Shown here: positions 51,442-63,632 of the stretch, one piece after another
How positions within the stretch are numbered: position 1 is the first letter of the stretch
Layout: each line of letters starts with the position of its first letter
Origin: Argyresthia goedartella
Taxonomy: Eukaryota; Arthropoda; Insecta; Lepidoptera; Argyresthiidae
Direction: 5' to 3'
Assembly: GCA_949825045.1 (NCBI GenBank)
Contig: OX463822.1
Location: 34,908,703 to 34,972,702, forward strand
DNA length: 64,000 nt
The notes under the pieces: generated by a model
Seen by the model: only the letters and a program-made list of their open reading frames with translations
Told to the model about the DNA's origin: nothing
Database searches by the model: none
Position numbers and translations under genes: made by a program

Positions 51442-52487
51442 GGAGGTTTTTTTTCGATACTATGTAATAGACTGTGATTTTTACTTTATTATTATTATTA
51501 TTAGCATCCACTGCTGGGCAAAAGCCTCTCTCCCCGTTTCCACGCATTTTAACTTACCGAATGTAATGCATGCCGTTGATCTCGTTGTGAAACTGTGCCA
51601 GCTTAGTAATAAAACAAAATAAAACATTGTACTTACTTTCGCAAATGCACCAATCTCTAATTCAGTCATCTTTCTGCCACGATTCATTTTTATTTCAACG
51701 AAAACAATTGAATTACTCAACCTATCCGTCGTCGCCGCATTGCACTGACAAGCACGGTGCGATCTGTCTGTACGACAACGGAAAGAAACAAAAACATACC
51801 TAATTTCCAAAAAAATATTCATGCAGTTTATAAAATTAGTCAAACTATTTATTTTTGTAATTAGTGTGCGAAACGTAGTGAATAATTTTATTATATCTAT
51901 TTATCAATTAATTTTTAGACTTATTTCAGTAATAAAGGAAACAAAATGACTAAGATCTGTTTATTCACCGAGCTAGCCATGTCTGTTGTATATAAGTACG
52001 GGTAGTCCCCTACTAATGACAACAATGCAAAGGAATAAGACGACTTAATCCCTTGTAAACGGTCAAATGTGTCTTTTTGTAATAAAATGAAAAGAACTAA
52101 ATCACGTTATGTCTTTTTGTCGTAAGTTCACATAGAAATATCTCATGTTGATCCCTTTTTTATAGGTATCTTAAATTTGGGAACAACATCAGTTATGCCT
52201 TTACATTTGTGTTTAAGTGCAATAAGATTCTTATTAACAAGTGAATTCTAAGACACAGCTGCGCTTGTCCCATTTTAATCAAAAAATTGCTTAGTATAAC
52301 TACTCTTAACCCAAAAAAAACTCCAACTATGCCTTTAGGTGATTTGTAAAATCCATGAAGGAGTTAAGATTCAGTTATGTCCTTTTGATATATTATGTAC
52401 CTAACTTGATGCGCTGATTCCAATGGTGAAATAAAAACAAAAGGGAATAACTCGACTTAATCCCTTTTTCACTGGAGGCACTGATAT

Positions 52488-55285
52488 ATACGACATACGA
52501 TAAACTCTCGACGTCCTGTTTGTTGATCCAATGACGTCATCCACAGCCGTAGCTGGCATCAAGTTATCTCGTATGCTCGTTCAAACAGTTCAATCCCCAT
52601 GATTTTCCCCAGATGAGGACAATCCCACCTCCACCCAACCTCAATCTATATCAATATCAATATATTTTCCGCACCACCAACGGGGGCGAACTATGGTGTG
52701 TTTCCAATAACTGCGGGACAAAATACATCGAACCCTATCATCTACCAATATGTATATAATTTTTGTGAGCGATACGATATGCGACTATGACGATTGTCGC
52801 AAATACCCCGAATGTGCTTATCGTGGTAGAGGGCGGGGTATTTCTCGTTAACCTAAAACTAGGAAATTTGGCAAGTATAGGGAAAAATCTGAAAACTATA
52901 CAATTGTAATTAAATCATAAAAAAACAGGGTCTTTATACAAGGAACGGCGGAATTTGACTAAACCTTCGGTGGGCGAGTCCGACTCGCACTTGTCCGTTT
53001 TTTTTTACCTTAGACAATATATTCAAAGATTGGGATATGGCATATTGTGGGGATAATGATACCTAGTAAGATACTCGGTAAGAGACTGATGATGCGGTAT
53101 GATCTCAATCATCATCAGAAGTTTCACTCTTGCTACTTTCTTGACTCTCTCTACTCCGTCGTCTTCCGATACAGATATAATAAATAAATCTACTGTTCTA
53201 TCTATTATATGATACATTCGTCTCATCTTGTCTTCTTCCCTTTTAACATGGTCCACGCAGTTTTTCCGTTTTACAGCCGTGTATTTGGCTGAACCTCCGT
53301 TCAGCAAGTTCTTCACGTCAGCCAATTTAAAACTTGTATTGTTTCTGGTGACGTGCCCTTCACTTTACGAGCTCGATAGGATTGAGCTCGCAGTGGTAGG
53401 GCGGCAAATTCAAAACTGCCATGCCTTTGGCTTTGACCATCTCATCTACCACATAACTTTGATATTGGCTCTTGAATGTTTTTTGTGTTATACATGTCGA
53501 ACTAACACGAAGACTTAAGTCTTCACCTAAGCTACCGCAGTTTATTGCCCTAAAATATTTCTTCGTTCAATGAAAGTTCTAATTCAACCATGGTTGGCCA
53601 ACAACTAATCGACATCAGAGCCTATAACGGTGGTTAATGTAATTATTTTACGATATGTATTACTAACGTTTAACCATATCATGAAGTAGTCATGCATTTT
53701 GCTGTTCATAACATCAAACGCTGAACATTCATTGATCTGCAGCCTTAAGGCGTAACTCTCTGAAGTTCATAGCGTGTGTCTATGGTTCTCATGCTTATAC
53801 AATTTTATCGATTGCGGGGTATCACCGAAGGCTTCTAGGCTTCATTCGATGAGCTTGGGTTTGGCCTCCATTATGATGCTACTTGCGTGATACCAATTTG
53901 ACAGATGAAGCTGGTGCAAGGTGTCAAACGTAAAAGTCTATATGAAGTTCATAGCTCAGACGACTTACGCTATAAGGCTGCTGGTCAGGACATTTCATGA
54001 TTAGTTTGAGGTTGCTATTTCGTGAAATTGTCGTATTTCATGAAATTATATGTCATGATATGGTCAATACAACGATATGGTTACGACATAAATAACAAAT
54101 AAACATTAGAGCAAGCACAACATCTTCTGTGGATTTCCGATTGAGCCATTTCAATATTAGTCTTGAACCAAGGACATAAATCCATAATACTTACATACTT
54201 AAACTTAATACAGAAGAGAAAGGAGATGCAGTTTCAATCTTTTCTTGAAAATTAATATGGACTATCCCTAATTCCGACTGCATGTCACTATGAGGCAAAC
54301 ACCCCGTACAAGCCCAAGGGTTAGATTTATGAATGGAGCTCTTGTAACTCGCAGCTTTCTGTGCGTCCCCAACCTGGCTGGTCCGGCCGTCTTTTTTGCT
54401 GCCGGCTGCCGGTCCTCGTACCGCATCTCTCCAAGATCAATTGAATGACTAGGTACTTATTTAGATGCGTTTAATCGATGCTTCACTCTCTCTAGTTGTG
54501 CTTTGTGCATGTTGCAGATCGCTCGTCAGCCTGGGACGCGGTGAACGCACAGCTACTGTCACACCCGCGCCTGCGCACGCCGCGCCTGTGTCCCTCCGCG
54601 CCGCCGCATGCGCTGCTATAGCGCGCGCGTCGGGCGGACCTAGAGCCCGCCCGAGCGCCAAATGGATTTCGACTGAGACGTAGATAATCAGTAACTACGG
54701 TTGTAGTCATATCAATAAGAGCACGGTTAACTCTTTCGCACCATAGGTTTCCAGAAAGGTGAAGTTTTGTAACAGGATTGATTGTACGCCCGCCCCCGTT
54801 GTACCAAGACTGACACGAGAACTCGAACCTCGACACTGCCAACAGACTAGTTTATACTCACCACGCACAGCTAGTGCAGCTAGCGCGTGCCAGCTGTGCG
54901 TGCGCATTCTAGCAACATCGAAATACACTGTTACCACATAACACTGCAAACAAACCGAATCTCGATACCGCGCACTCCATATTCAGAATAGTCTTTCAAT
55001 GACAGAGGGCGCTAGTGGAGCGTAGTTTATTTAGTTTAGTCTCGAGTTTAAAACACAACATTGAGTGTGAGATCAAGTGGAAGGACTTTAGAAAACGAGT
55101 GGTTTTAGATGCTTTTGCCGATTTTTTCCTATGCATTTTAGGTGCATTTAGAGACGATATCAAACAACGCGAAGTGTCGGAAATAATTAGTTTTCGTGTT
55201 TTTTTTTACAAAACGCTAAATTCGGGGCCGTGGTGATGAGGAAGTATTAAAGTGGGGAACCGGTGGGAACGACGGATTTTCCCTA
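52488..55285. other. Largely featureless; CpG-rich patch at 54520-54670
   Basis: 52965-52998 is a reverse copy of the CAAGTGCGAGTC repeat. 53515-53560 is a fragment of the TATGTCACCG family (CTTCACCTAAGCTACCGCAG). A GC-rich patch near 54520-54670 with open frames on both strands could mark a promoter, but no exon is supported. Confidence 0.4.
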
Positions 55286-55289
55286 TTCT

Positions 55290-55545
55290 TAACCACAATA
55301 GCTAAATTTGGCTTTTTATTTGAATACGCTCCGATCCGCTCCGATTCGGTACGCTCCGGAGTTGCTTCTTCTAAGTTTAAACTAACCTTTAATCCAATTG
55401 AAATTTAGCCACAATAACCTACTCTAGCAAAATTTGGCTTTTCTTTGCATACGCTCCGCTCCGGGGTTGCTTCTTTTAAGGTCTAACCTAACCTATAATC
55501 CAATTGAAATTTAGCCACAATAACCTACTCTAGCCAAAGTAGGTG
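55290..55545 (-). repeat. Two tandem ~115-bp repeat units
   Basis: Each unit has AAATTTGGCTTTT, then ACGCTCCG blocks, GTTGCTTCTT, and AATCCAATTGAAATTTAGCC. The units differ by scattered changes. Reverse relatives occur in 15555-16020. Confidence 0.8.
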
Positions 55546-57140
55546 TTCAAAAGGACTCAAAAGAAAGGAAACTATGTTCACTGACGCAAATGCAAGTAAT
55601 GAAGTCCTAAAAGGACCAGATTCTACGGCCGTAAAACATAAAAAAAAAAAAAACAATTAATGAATGAATTTGTTTATGCGTTCCGTTACTAAAAACTGAA
55701 TCTCAGTAAATCCAAAAGAACAGATTGAAATAAGCACAAGTCCAAAACTCAAGGAAACAAGCTTGTGACGCAAAAATATAATCAAAAAGAGCTTTATTAC
55801 AATATAATTCGGTTTAATGCAGATTTTCATCTATGTATTCTCATCTTACAATAAGCGTACAGCGAAAAGTAACTCATTTTGAGATTATTGTTGCGTGTTG
55901 TATTATTGTGTGTGTCATACAAAAAGCAAAATTTTATAGATTTTCAAAAAAATATCTGAAAATCTATTGAGTTCCAACGCCTGAAACTTTCAGACCGTGT
56001 TCAAAATGACTCAAACTATCTACCAATCAAGAAAGCCCTAGCAAACCGCCCGTTTTCTAAAGTCTAGCCGATCAAGTTGTTGCTAAATACCAATAACAAT
56101 CTAAAGGGAGCAAAAGCATACTTTTAATCAGTACCTTCAAGCTCTGCATACCGGATACCGGTACTGTAATGTAGCTGTCCATCCGCTAGCGCTATCCAGC
56201 GAGTTCATTAATATTGACATGTAAAACCACAGAATACTTAATAGTACGGCAAAACACAATGTTGATTGAAATAAGGTCTCTTTATCCTCACATCACACTG
56301 CTTATATACCTACATTTTATTTTTGACTTAACGATGACGTATCTATCTACTGATGCCATATTGATAGTTGTTAAGTGTATGTAAATTGTTAATTTTATTT
56401 AAGGTAACCATAATGTAGAATTTGTGAATATGAATAAATATTATAGGTTAATTGTAGTCATATCACTAGTGCTGTGCAACAAAACTGACATCATACGGCG
56501 TTTAAGTATCCTCAAATTATTATTTTTCAAACCAAATAAAACGCTTAGAAACAAGTTTTAGTTCCTTATTGTCAGAATTAATGAAATTGCTAGTTTGTCT
56601 TTGCTATATTGCAGTAGAGCATTTATAGTGTGTAAATTCCTTCCGGGCGTACTACGTCCAGGCATCCTTCGTAGTCGTACACACCATATGAGATGTATTT
56701 TTAAAGTTCAATGGTGGTCCAATGTTTAGCGTGCAAATTGATTTTCAGTCCAGATTGTTTTGACGTTCATGTCAATTGTTTGTTTATTTACTTAAGGTAG
56801 GCTACTACCGATTAAGTGTTACATTGCTCAAGTGCTCAATAATTTTGTATGAAAAAAAGGAATTTAACAATTTGGGATCTGAATGCTAGTGAATACGCTC
56901 TATGGATTCGATACTGTACATACGTACTTAAAATATACGCCCGAATGGAATGAACACGCTGTAGTAGTACTAATACTGAGCAAAGTTGATTTTCTTGAGC
57001 ACTATATACTTGATTTTATTAGAATTTTTTTATATTAGACTTGTTCCTTCGCCTTCCTCGTGGTGGTATTGTGGGAGAAGTTATCTAGGAATCTATCTAA
57101 AAGATTGCGACCAAAATTAATGAGTTTCGAAATCCTTGAA
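55546..57140. other. No recognisable feature
   Basis: AT-rich intergenic sequence between the two host genes; no repeat copies recognised. Confidence 0.4.
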
Positions 57141-57145
57141 GATAT

Positions 57146-58160
<1,015 letters not shown>

Positions 58161-58164
58161 AATT

Positions 58165-58350
58165 ACAAACAGCCACATACATTGCTTCCGACCCCACACT
58201 AGGATACCCTGTGTTGTGGGAACCCGAAACAGCGATATCACACAAATAAACATCCAAAATCTGTTTTTTTTCTTCAATCCCAGCCGGGTATCGAACCCGG
58301 GACCTGTCGCATAGTAGGCAGAGCCACAACAGCAGCGCCTCATAGAGGTC
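58165..58350 (-). mobile_element. SINE family 2, reverse copy
   Basis: Reverse of the 24016 SINE: CATTGCTTCCGACCCCACAC, CCTGTGTTGTGGGAACC and, toward the head, GGTATCGAACCCGGGACC (B box read in reverse). Confidence 0.8.
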
Positions 58351-59420
58351 CTCATAGTATGTATATGTAAGTATAAAATAATTATGACTTGTTTACCACT
58401 CCTTGACACTTAACTATATATTCCAAGATCTACCTCACAATACTTATTATTTCGTATCTATAATATGGTGTTATCAAAGTGATACATCGGATATCAAACT
58501 GATATCACCGACTTATAGAGAAATATCAATGCTTTCGGTGAATAAGTCGGGTGATACCTGCTAGGAGGATATCGGTGCCAACCACATGTGGTTTACCCAT
58601 GTGATTCAGATGGTAGATATGTAAATTTTAAAGATATATATTCATCAATAATTCATATTTTATTTTGAACCTTTTTCACGTATTTGTGGATATTATGAGA
58701 GCGCGTGAAAATTTTGACCTAAATATGTATGGTATTTCACAATAAAGTTACATTCCCGATACCATTAACACATAATTGAAATAATTCAAAGTTTTACTTA
58801 ACATTAACTTTATTATTTATCCACAAAATGGAAACCAAAACATCTTCATTTACACGCACAATATTACTTACTGCACTTCAACACTCATGTACGGAATAAA
58901 AATTAAAAATGCTTTTCTGCATACCACAATTTCACTGATAATTTACTTTTAGCTCCGATAAAGCATTTAAGATGACCACACTTATTCCAATTTTGCAAAT
59001 GATTATGAGAATGGCTGCATCTTAACTATAATGAGTACCACATGCCTCGTTATTCAGGCAATGTTCAGTACTTGGAGTAGCTGTTGCCTTTATTAATGCT
59101 AACATAATGCTATTCTAATTCAGTTGTACAGCAATGTGCCACGTAATTTGTGCCCAAATTAGAGTTATATCATACAGCAATTTTTTGCAGCTATTGTGTC
59201 CAAGGTGTACTGTAAAAATGCTGTTACACAGAACCTTTGTGCAACTTGGGATATCTCTGGATATCTCTAATAGCGCAGGGAAGAGCGTTCCACAGTCGGT
59301 ATATATGTACTTATGTAGAGCAATCCTTTCGAATGAAAAAGCGAAGGATAACCGGGGAACAACCAAGAAGATATTTGAACACAGCGAAAGAGAGCGTTAT
59401 TAGTACAGTTGCAGTTGGCA
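58351..59420. other. No gene supported
   Basis: A frame near 59230-59400 (AGRAFHSRYICTYVEQSFRM and on) looks like translated repeat, but I cannot name it. Confidence 0.35.
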
Positions 59421-59739
59421 AACTGAAAATGTTGTTTGTCAACAAACTCGCCGTCTTCCAACGACAGCTGGTGTTGCGACGCGACGCGCGACGTCGAAGT
59501 ACTGCTCGGGGACTCGGGGATTACACTCAGATAAGATAAGTGATAGCGGACAAGTAGCAAGCAGCCAACAGTCACCACATCACCGTACGCTAGTTTATAA
59601 GTACGCGTCGATGTCCCTCGCGCGCGGTCGCAAGCCGATATGTACTGAACCACAACTTGTACTACAAGTGCTCCTAGAGAAATAAGACTGATCTAGCAGA
59701 TAGTAGTAGTAACATAGTGCGTGTGATGAGTTTAGAGAT

Positions 59740-59790
59740 ATGTCTATGTGTGCGCGGGCCTTCTTCATTCATGTCAATTTACTACTGGCG
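59740..59790 (+). CDS. Gene 2 exon 1
   Basis: 17 codons, MSMCARAFFIHVNLLLA, followed by donor GTAAGT. Six codons shorter than gene 1 exon 1 at the N-terminus. The hydrophobic end (FFIHVNLLLA beside LFIFINVTFA) aligns without gaps. Confidence 0.75.
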
Positions 59791-61310
59791 GTAAGTACAT
59801 TCCTTGTTATGTACAGTCAACACAACAACCCATGCAGTCCAGCCGGCATACACACTGCTTGATCTGTTATTTGAAATTGATCCACCTACGCTCTTGTTAG
59901 GGTTTAAAAGTTGGTAGGTCACCGTAATACAAATATGTAGGTACCATTCCGAGATAGAATGTCATTGGAAAGTAATATAGATGGGTATTAATAAAATAAC
60001 TACATTGTAAAAATATGTAGGTATTTAAAATTGTAATTACTTTGAATACAGTATTTTAAGGGGATTTTGATTTGATCAGAGCAACTGATTTTTTCTTTCA
60101 ACATACGTTTTTGACCTATCAGTCAACGATGACTGCATTATCTATCAGATAAAACAACCTAGTAAGCTACCAGAAGTGTCTTAATTACCTAGATAAGTTG
60201 TAATGGATTGCAACAGTTTTGAAAATAGTATGGGTTTGAAAATGCGCCGAGAAAGAGGTCTAGTCTTGGTCGGGGCACAGAAGGACCACATTGAAGTTGC
60301 GTTCAGTAAATAATTGAGACGGATGTTGGCTGTGTATGTCAGGTGTACGGCGGCGCGGCGCTAGCAACGTCGGCGCGGCTCGCGTGGGACCCCTCCGCGT
60401 ACGTGGCGTTACGCACACTGTGGGCGCGCCAGTATTACGCGGCGCTGGTGGCGCTCCCGCTGCTGGCCGCCGCGCTGCTCGGCGCCGCGCACCTTGGGGC
60501 CGCCGCTGCACTGCTGTCCACATTGCGGGCTAGGAGGACGCTGCTATATGCTGTTAGTATACACCACTCAAGTACAACCAATGGATGTTACTAGTATTCA
60601 TTCTTGTTACAGATGTTGAAAACCTCAACCTATCCATGTAGCTCAATAATAATAATAATAATAATTCTTTATTGCACAGAAAACACAATGGAAAAAATAT
60701 AACGAACAATATGCAAAGGTGAGCTTATTTGTAAAAAGAAATTTATTACAGCTAACCTGTGAGGAAAGGAAAAAATATTTATAGAGAGGTAGTCCTAGTG
60801 TACAATTAAGAGTTAAAAGAAAGAAATAAAGTCAATATACTATCAGATAAATTACAATACATCCTACACATACTATAAAATAAATTAATAGAATACAATA
60901 AATACATAGATACACATACATACTATAAGATACCCACTATGCGGAAGCTCAACAACATTAGAGATTAGACAGGAGTAGCTAGAAAGAGTGGGTGTGTCCG
61001 CCGAATCTAATCGAAGTGCAAAAGGACAAAAAGAAGTCCAAACTGCGTATCTTACTATTCCGAACTTATGGTACCTATATTACATTTAAATGTCTGTTTT
61101 CAGTACTTAGCAACCCTGTCGGCCTGGCTGTGCGGCGCCGCGTGTTGGCTGGCGTGGGCGTGGTGCGTGGCGCACGAGTGGCGCGCCTCGCCCGCCGGCG
61201 TCGCGCTCGATGACGCAGCGGACCTTGCCTCGCAGCTGCAGCCGCTCGTGGACGCGCTCGACAAGTGGGCGCCCAAGGAATTGTCCGCCACTGTACATGC
61301 TATTATTGAG
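59740..61310 (+). CDS. Gene 2: tandem paralogue of gene 1, 5' three exons (partial)
   Basis: Exons 59740-59790, 60343-60552 and 61104-61310 join in phase 0 to give the first 156 residues. They cover membrane segments 1 to 3 and the start of the long loop. Exon 2 shares 20 of its first 31 residues with gene 1, including a run RLAWDPS, and exon ends coincide. The remaining exons, expected to encode the rest of the loop, segment 4 and the tail, are not found before 64000 and must lie beyond, across the LINE at 61900-64000. Introns 1 and 2 are about 0.55 kb each, against 13.6 and 1.7 kb in gene 1. The start ATG is the first in frame that gives a length close to gene 1; an ATG two codons later is also possible. 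Confidence 0.78.
60343..60552 (+). CDS. Gene 2 exon 2
   Basis: 70 codons after acceptor GTATGTCAG, donor GTTAGT. Starts VYGGAALATSARLAWDPSAY, beside MYSGALLATAARLAWDPSTY in gene 1. Encodes the end of segment 1, the first loop and segment 2. Confidence 0.85.
60643..60955 (-). repeat. Probable LINE or SINE 3' end, reverse orientation
   Basis: (AAT)n followed by TTCTTTATTGCACAGAAAAC, a 3' end commonly met in moth retroelements, then about 280 bp of AT-rich sequence. It occupies most of gene 2 intron 2. Confidence 0.5.
61104..61310 (+). CDS. Gene 2 exon 3
   Basis: 69 codons after acceptor TTTTCAG, donor GTGAGG. It encodes segment 3 (YLATLSAWLCGAACWLAWAW) and the start of the long loop, ending TVHAIIE. 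The loop pattern LxPLVDALDKW parallels LKPALLAVERY in gene 1. Confidence 0.82.
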
Positions 61311-61756
61311 GTGAGGACACAGAAATTATTCTTGTGCCTCCACTACTGGGGGAGAGTCAGCTCCAAATTCCTCCCTGTCCATCCCGCTCGGTCTTTCGCC
61401 AGGCGGGATAGATCTCCGACGTCGGCAATATTGGTCCATTTCCGAAAGATAGAGAGCCACTATGCATACATATTTTCTTGTGTTATTTTGCAAAAAAAAG
61501 AACAAATAAGGAAAAAAGTAACAAACAGTATGGTTGAGTCAAATAGGCAATTATACAATGATGTCAAAAATAATTATTGGATTGGATGTGGAGTATAAAT
61601 AAGATTATACAGATGTCAATAGTAATAGAACATGTCATGTCAACACTATGCTAAATATTCACCTACAGAGTAGTATGCCTTATCAGCTAATTAATCATGT
61701 ATTTGACGCTTGAACATATGTATGCTATCTATGTCCAAGTGACAGTGGAACTTCAT

Positions 61757-61898
61757 TATCTATCTAAGTATTAATATTTATCTATATAAGTATGTGTATC
61801 GTTGTCTAGTACCCAAGATACAGGGAATCCTAGTTTGGGGCTAGATCAATGTGTGTAAATGGTGTCCAAGGTATTATTATTATTATTATTATTTATTA
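61757..61898 (+). mobile_element. SINE family 1, 5'-truncated
   Basis: Body and tail only, nearly identical to 63126-63250 and 24264-24397, ending in (ATT)n. Confidence 0.85.
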
Positions 61899-63006
61899 TA
61901 TATTTTTAACGCCATACCAAACACACTATTGCTGAACAGAGCAGTTTGGTGTCTAGAAGCACGTATTTTTATGTTGTTTCGGCGACTGATCAATTAGTCG
62001 AACAGGTTTGGGTTTGATTTATAAACATTATTATTTCAAAAATATACAGAGAGGGCACTGTTAATAATTTATAGCGCTTGAAATAAGGTTTGCAACTGTC
62101 TGTTATTTTAAACGAAAATACAGCTATAATGCATTTCTTTTGAGACTTGAACGCAATTTCCTTAATTACGCCGTTACCCCAGAATATTATTCCGTACCTG
62201 GGAGTGGACATTACGAAACCGTGATAAGCAGTTGGTACTGCGGTAAAATCCACATCTTTACGAAGCATATACAGTGCATATGAAAATTTGTTCAGTTTTT
62301 TGGTGACATTTTCTATTTGTACATTCCAATTTAGTTTATTGTCGATTTGTAATCCTAAAAATGTTGTTACTTGTACTTCGTCAATGATGTTGTTACCGTG
62401 ATTGATACTTAATGGTATCCGTTCTTTAGTTTGTTTAAAATTCATTATATAAGTATTATTTAAATTAATCTTTAAATAATTATATTGTAGCCATGTTATT
62501 ATGTCAAATTATCATTACCTACATTTTTATAAACTATGGTACGATCATTAGTAAATATAATCATAGGGTGAGATGTCGAGTTAACAATATCATTAATATA
62601 GATTAAGAATAACAGCGGGCCTAGAACGCTTCCTTGTGGTACCCCTAGAGTTACTTTTGAAGCTTCAGATGAGTAGATTTGTTCACAGTTTGTTTAGGAA
62701 CATAATCTCTGAATTTCGGTGACTTGTTTTCGATCAGATAGGTATGATTTGATCAAATCTAAAACATTACCTCTGACTCCATAAGTCTTTAACTTTTGTA
62801 ACAATAATTTGTGGCTTACATAGTCGAATGCTTTGGTCATGTCCATATATATGGCTGACACAGGTGTTTTATTGCCTAAATTGAAAAAAAAATTGCAGGA
62901 AGTCATAGATAGCGAAGTTAATTGTTTTGTGTTTTCTAAAGCCTTTTTGTTCGGGAACCAGAATATCATTCTTTTCACAGTAGTTGTAAATGTCATCATT
63001 ATTGAC

Positions 63007-63262
63007 GACCCGAATGGCCGAGTCGGCAGTGACGCTGCCTACGAAACCAAGGGTCCCGGGTTCGAGTCCCGGTGGGGGCAAATGTTTGTTTGATGAGAAC
63101 GGATTTTTGGACCCTAGTCATGGTTGTTTATCTATCTAAGTATAATATTTATCTATATAAGTATGTGTATCATTGTCTAGTACCCAAGATACAGGGAATC
63201 CTAGTTTGGGGCTAGATCAATGTGTGTAAAAGGTGTCCAAGGTATTATGTCCAAGGTATATT
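63007..63262 (+). mobile_element. SINE family 1, full copy
   Basis: Head: GAATGGCCGAGTCGGCAGTG (A box) and GGGTTCGAGTCCCGG (B box). Body: GTTTGTTTGATGAGAACGG, CCAAGATACAGGGAATCCTA. Inserted in the LINE. The tRNA-like head suggests origin from a type II tRNA (Ser/Leu style A box); inference. Confidence 0.9.
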
Positions 63263-63375
63263 ACTTTTTAAAATATTTTTGAAAACACTGGTATAAGGGC
63301 GATAGGCCTGTAGAAGTTCATATTTTCTTTATTTTCTTTTTTAAAAAGAGGCTTGATTATGGATGTCTTTAAGGC

Positions 63376-63632
63376 ATGGCCGAATGGCCGAGTCGGTAGT
63401 GACGCTGCCTACGAAGCCAAGAGTCCCGGGTTCGAGTCCCGGTGGGGGCAAATATTTGTTTGATGAGAACGGATGTTTGTACCCTAGTCATGGTTGTTTA
63501 TCTATCTAAGTATAATATTTATCTATATACGTATGTGTATCGTTATCTAGTACCCAAGATACAAGGAATCCTAGTTTGGGGCTAGGTCAATGTGTGTAAA
63601 TGGTGTCCAAGGTATTATTATTATTATTATTA
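63376..63632 (+). mobile_element. SINE family 1, full copy
   Basis: Same head and body as 63007-63262, with scattered differences (GTCGGTAGTG, ACGTATGTGTATCG), ending in an (ATT)n run. A second, independent insertion in the same LINE. Confidence 0.9.

Larger units (their letters stand above)
48329..51687 (-). pseudogene. Multi-exon DUF7869-like gene inside the 6-kb transposon, decayed
   Basis: Minus strand. Exons with clean junctions: 51637-51687 (MNRGRKMTELEIGAFAK, donor GTAAGT), 51121-51219, 50712-50822 (donor GTAAGT), 50487-50579 (donor GTAAGT) and about 50102-50382, which is acidic with PPNKRKH. A long last region down to 48329 reads, in pieces, [89 protein letters not shown] and MECDYDHSVIERAKK. 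This order matches an uncharacterised arthropod family I know as DUF7869-like. The FDLQ and YSD blocks could hold acidic catalytic residues; that is inference. Damage: a TGA near 49855, frameshifts near 49760 and 49190, and a join that removes the segment between SDTCG and MECD. Introns 1 and 2 hold repeat copies. Confidence 0.7.
46462..52483 (-). mobile_element. 6-kb DNA transposon with CAGTGCCTCCAGT ends, carrying a multi-exon gene
   Basis: Left end CAGTGCCTCCAGTAAAAAAC; right end read inward CAGTGCCTCCAGTGAAAAAG. The match continues as GGATTA. ATAT flanks both sides (46458-46461 and 52484-52487), giving a 4-bp target duplication. Subterminal TTATGYCYTTT-like motifs recur at about 52112, 52191, 52328 and 52373, with reversed versions at about 48020-48060. 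The interior holds a minus-strand, multi-exon, decayed gene (48329-51687) and a nested mariner (46653-47961). Without the mariner it is about 4.7 kb. Superfamily unknown to me; a 4-bp duplication is known for Sola among others. Confidence 0.8.

Noticed and set aside
63007..63080. A functional tRNA gene
   Set aside because: A and B boxes are present, but the sequence continues into the SINE body and recurs in several copies.
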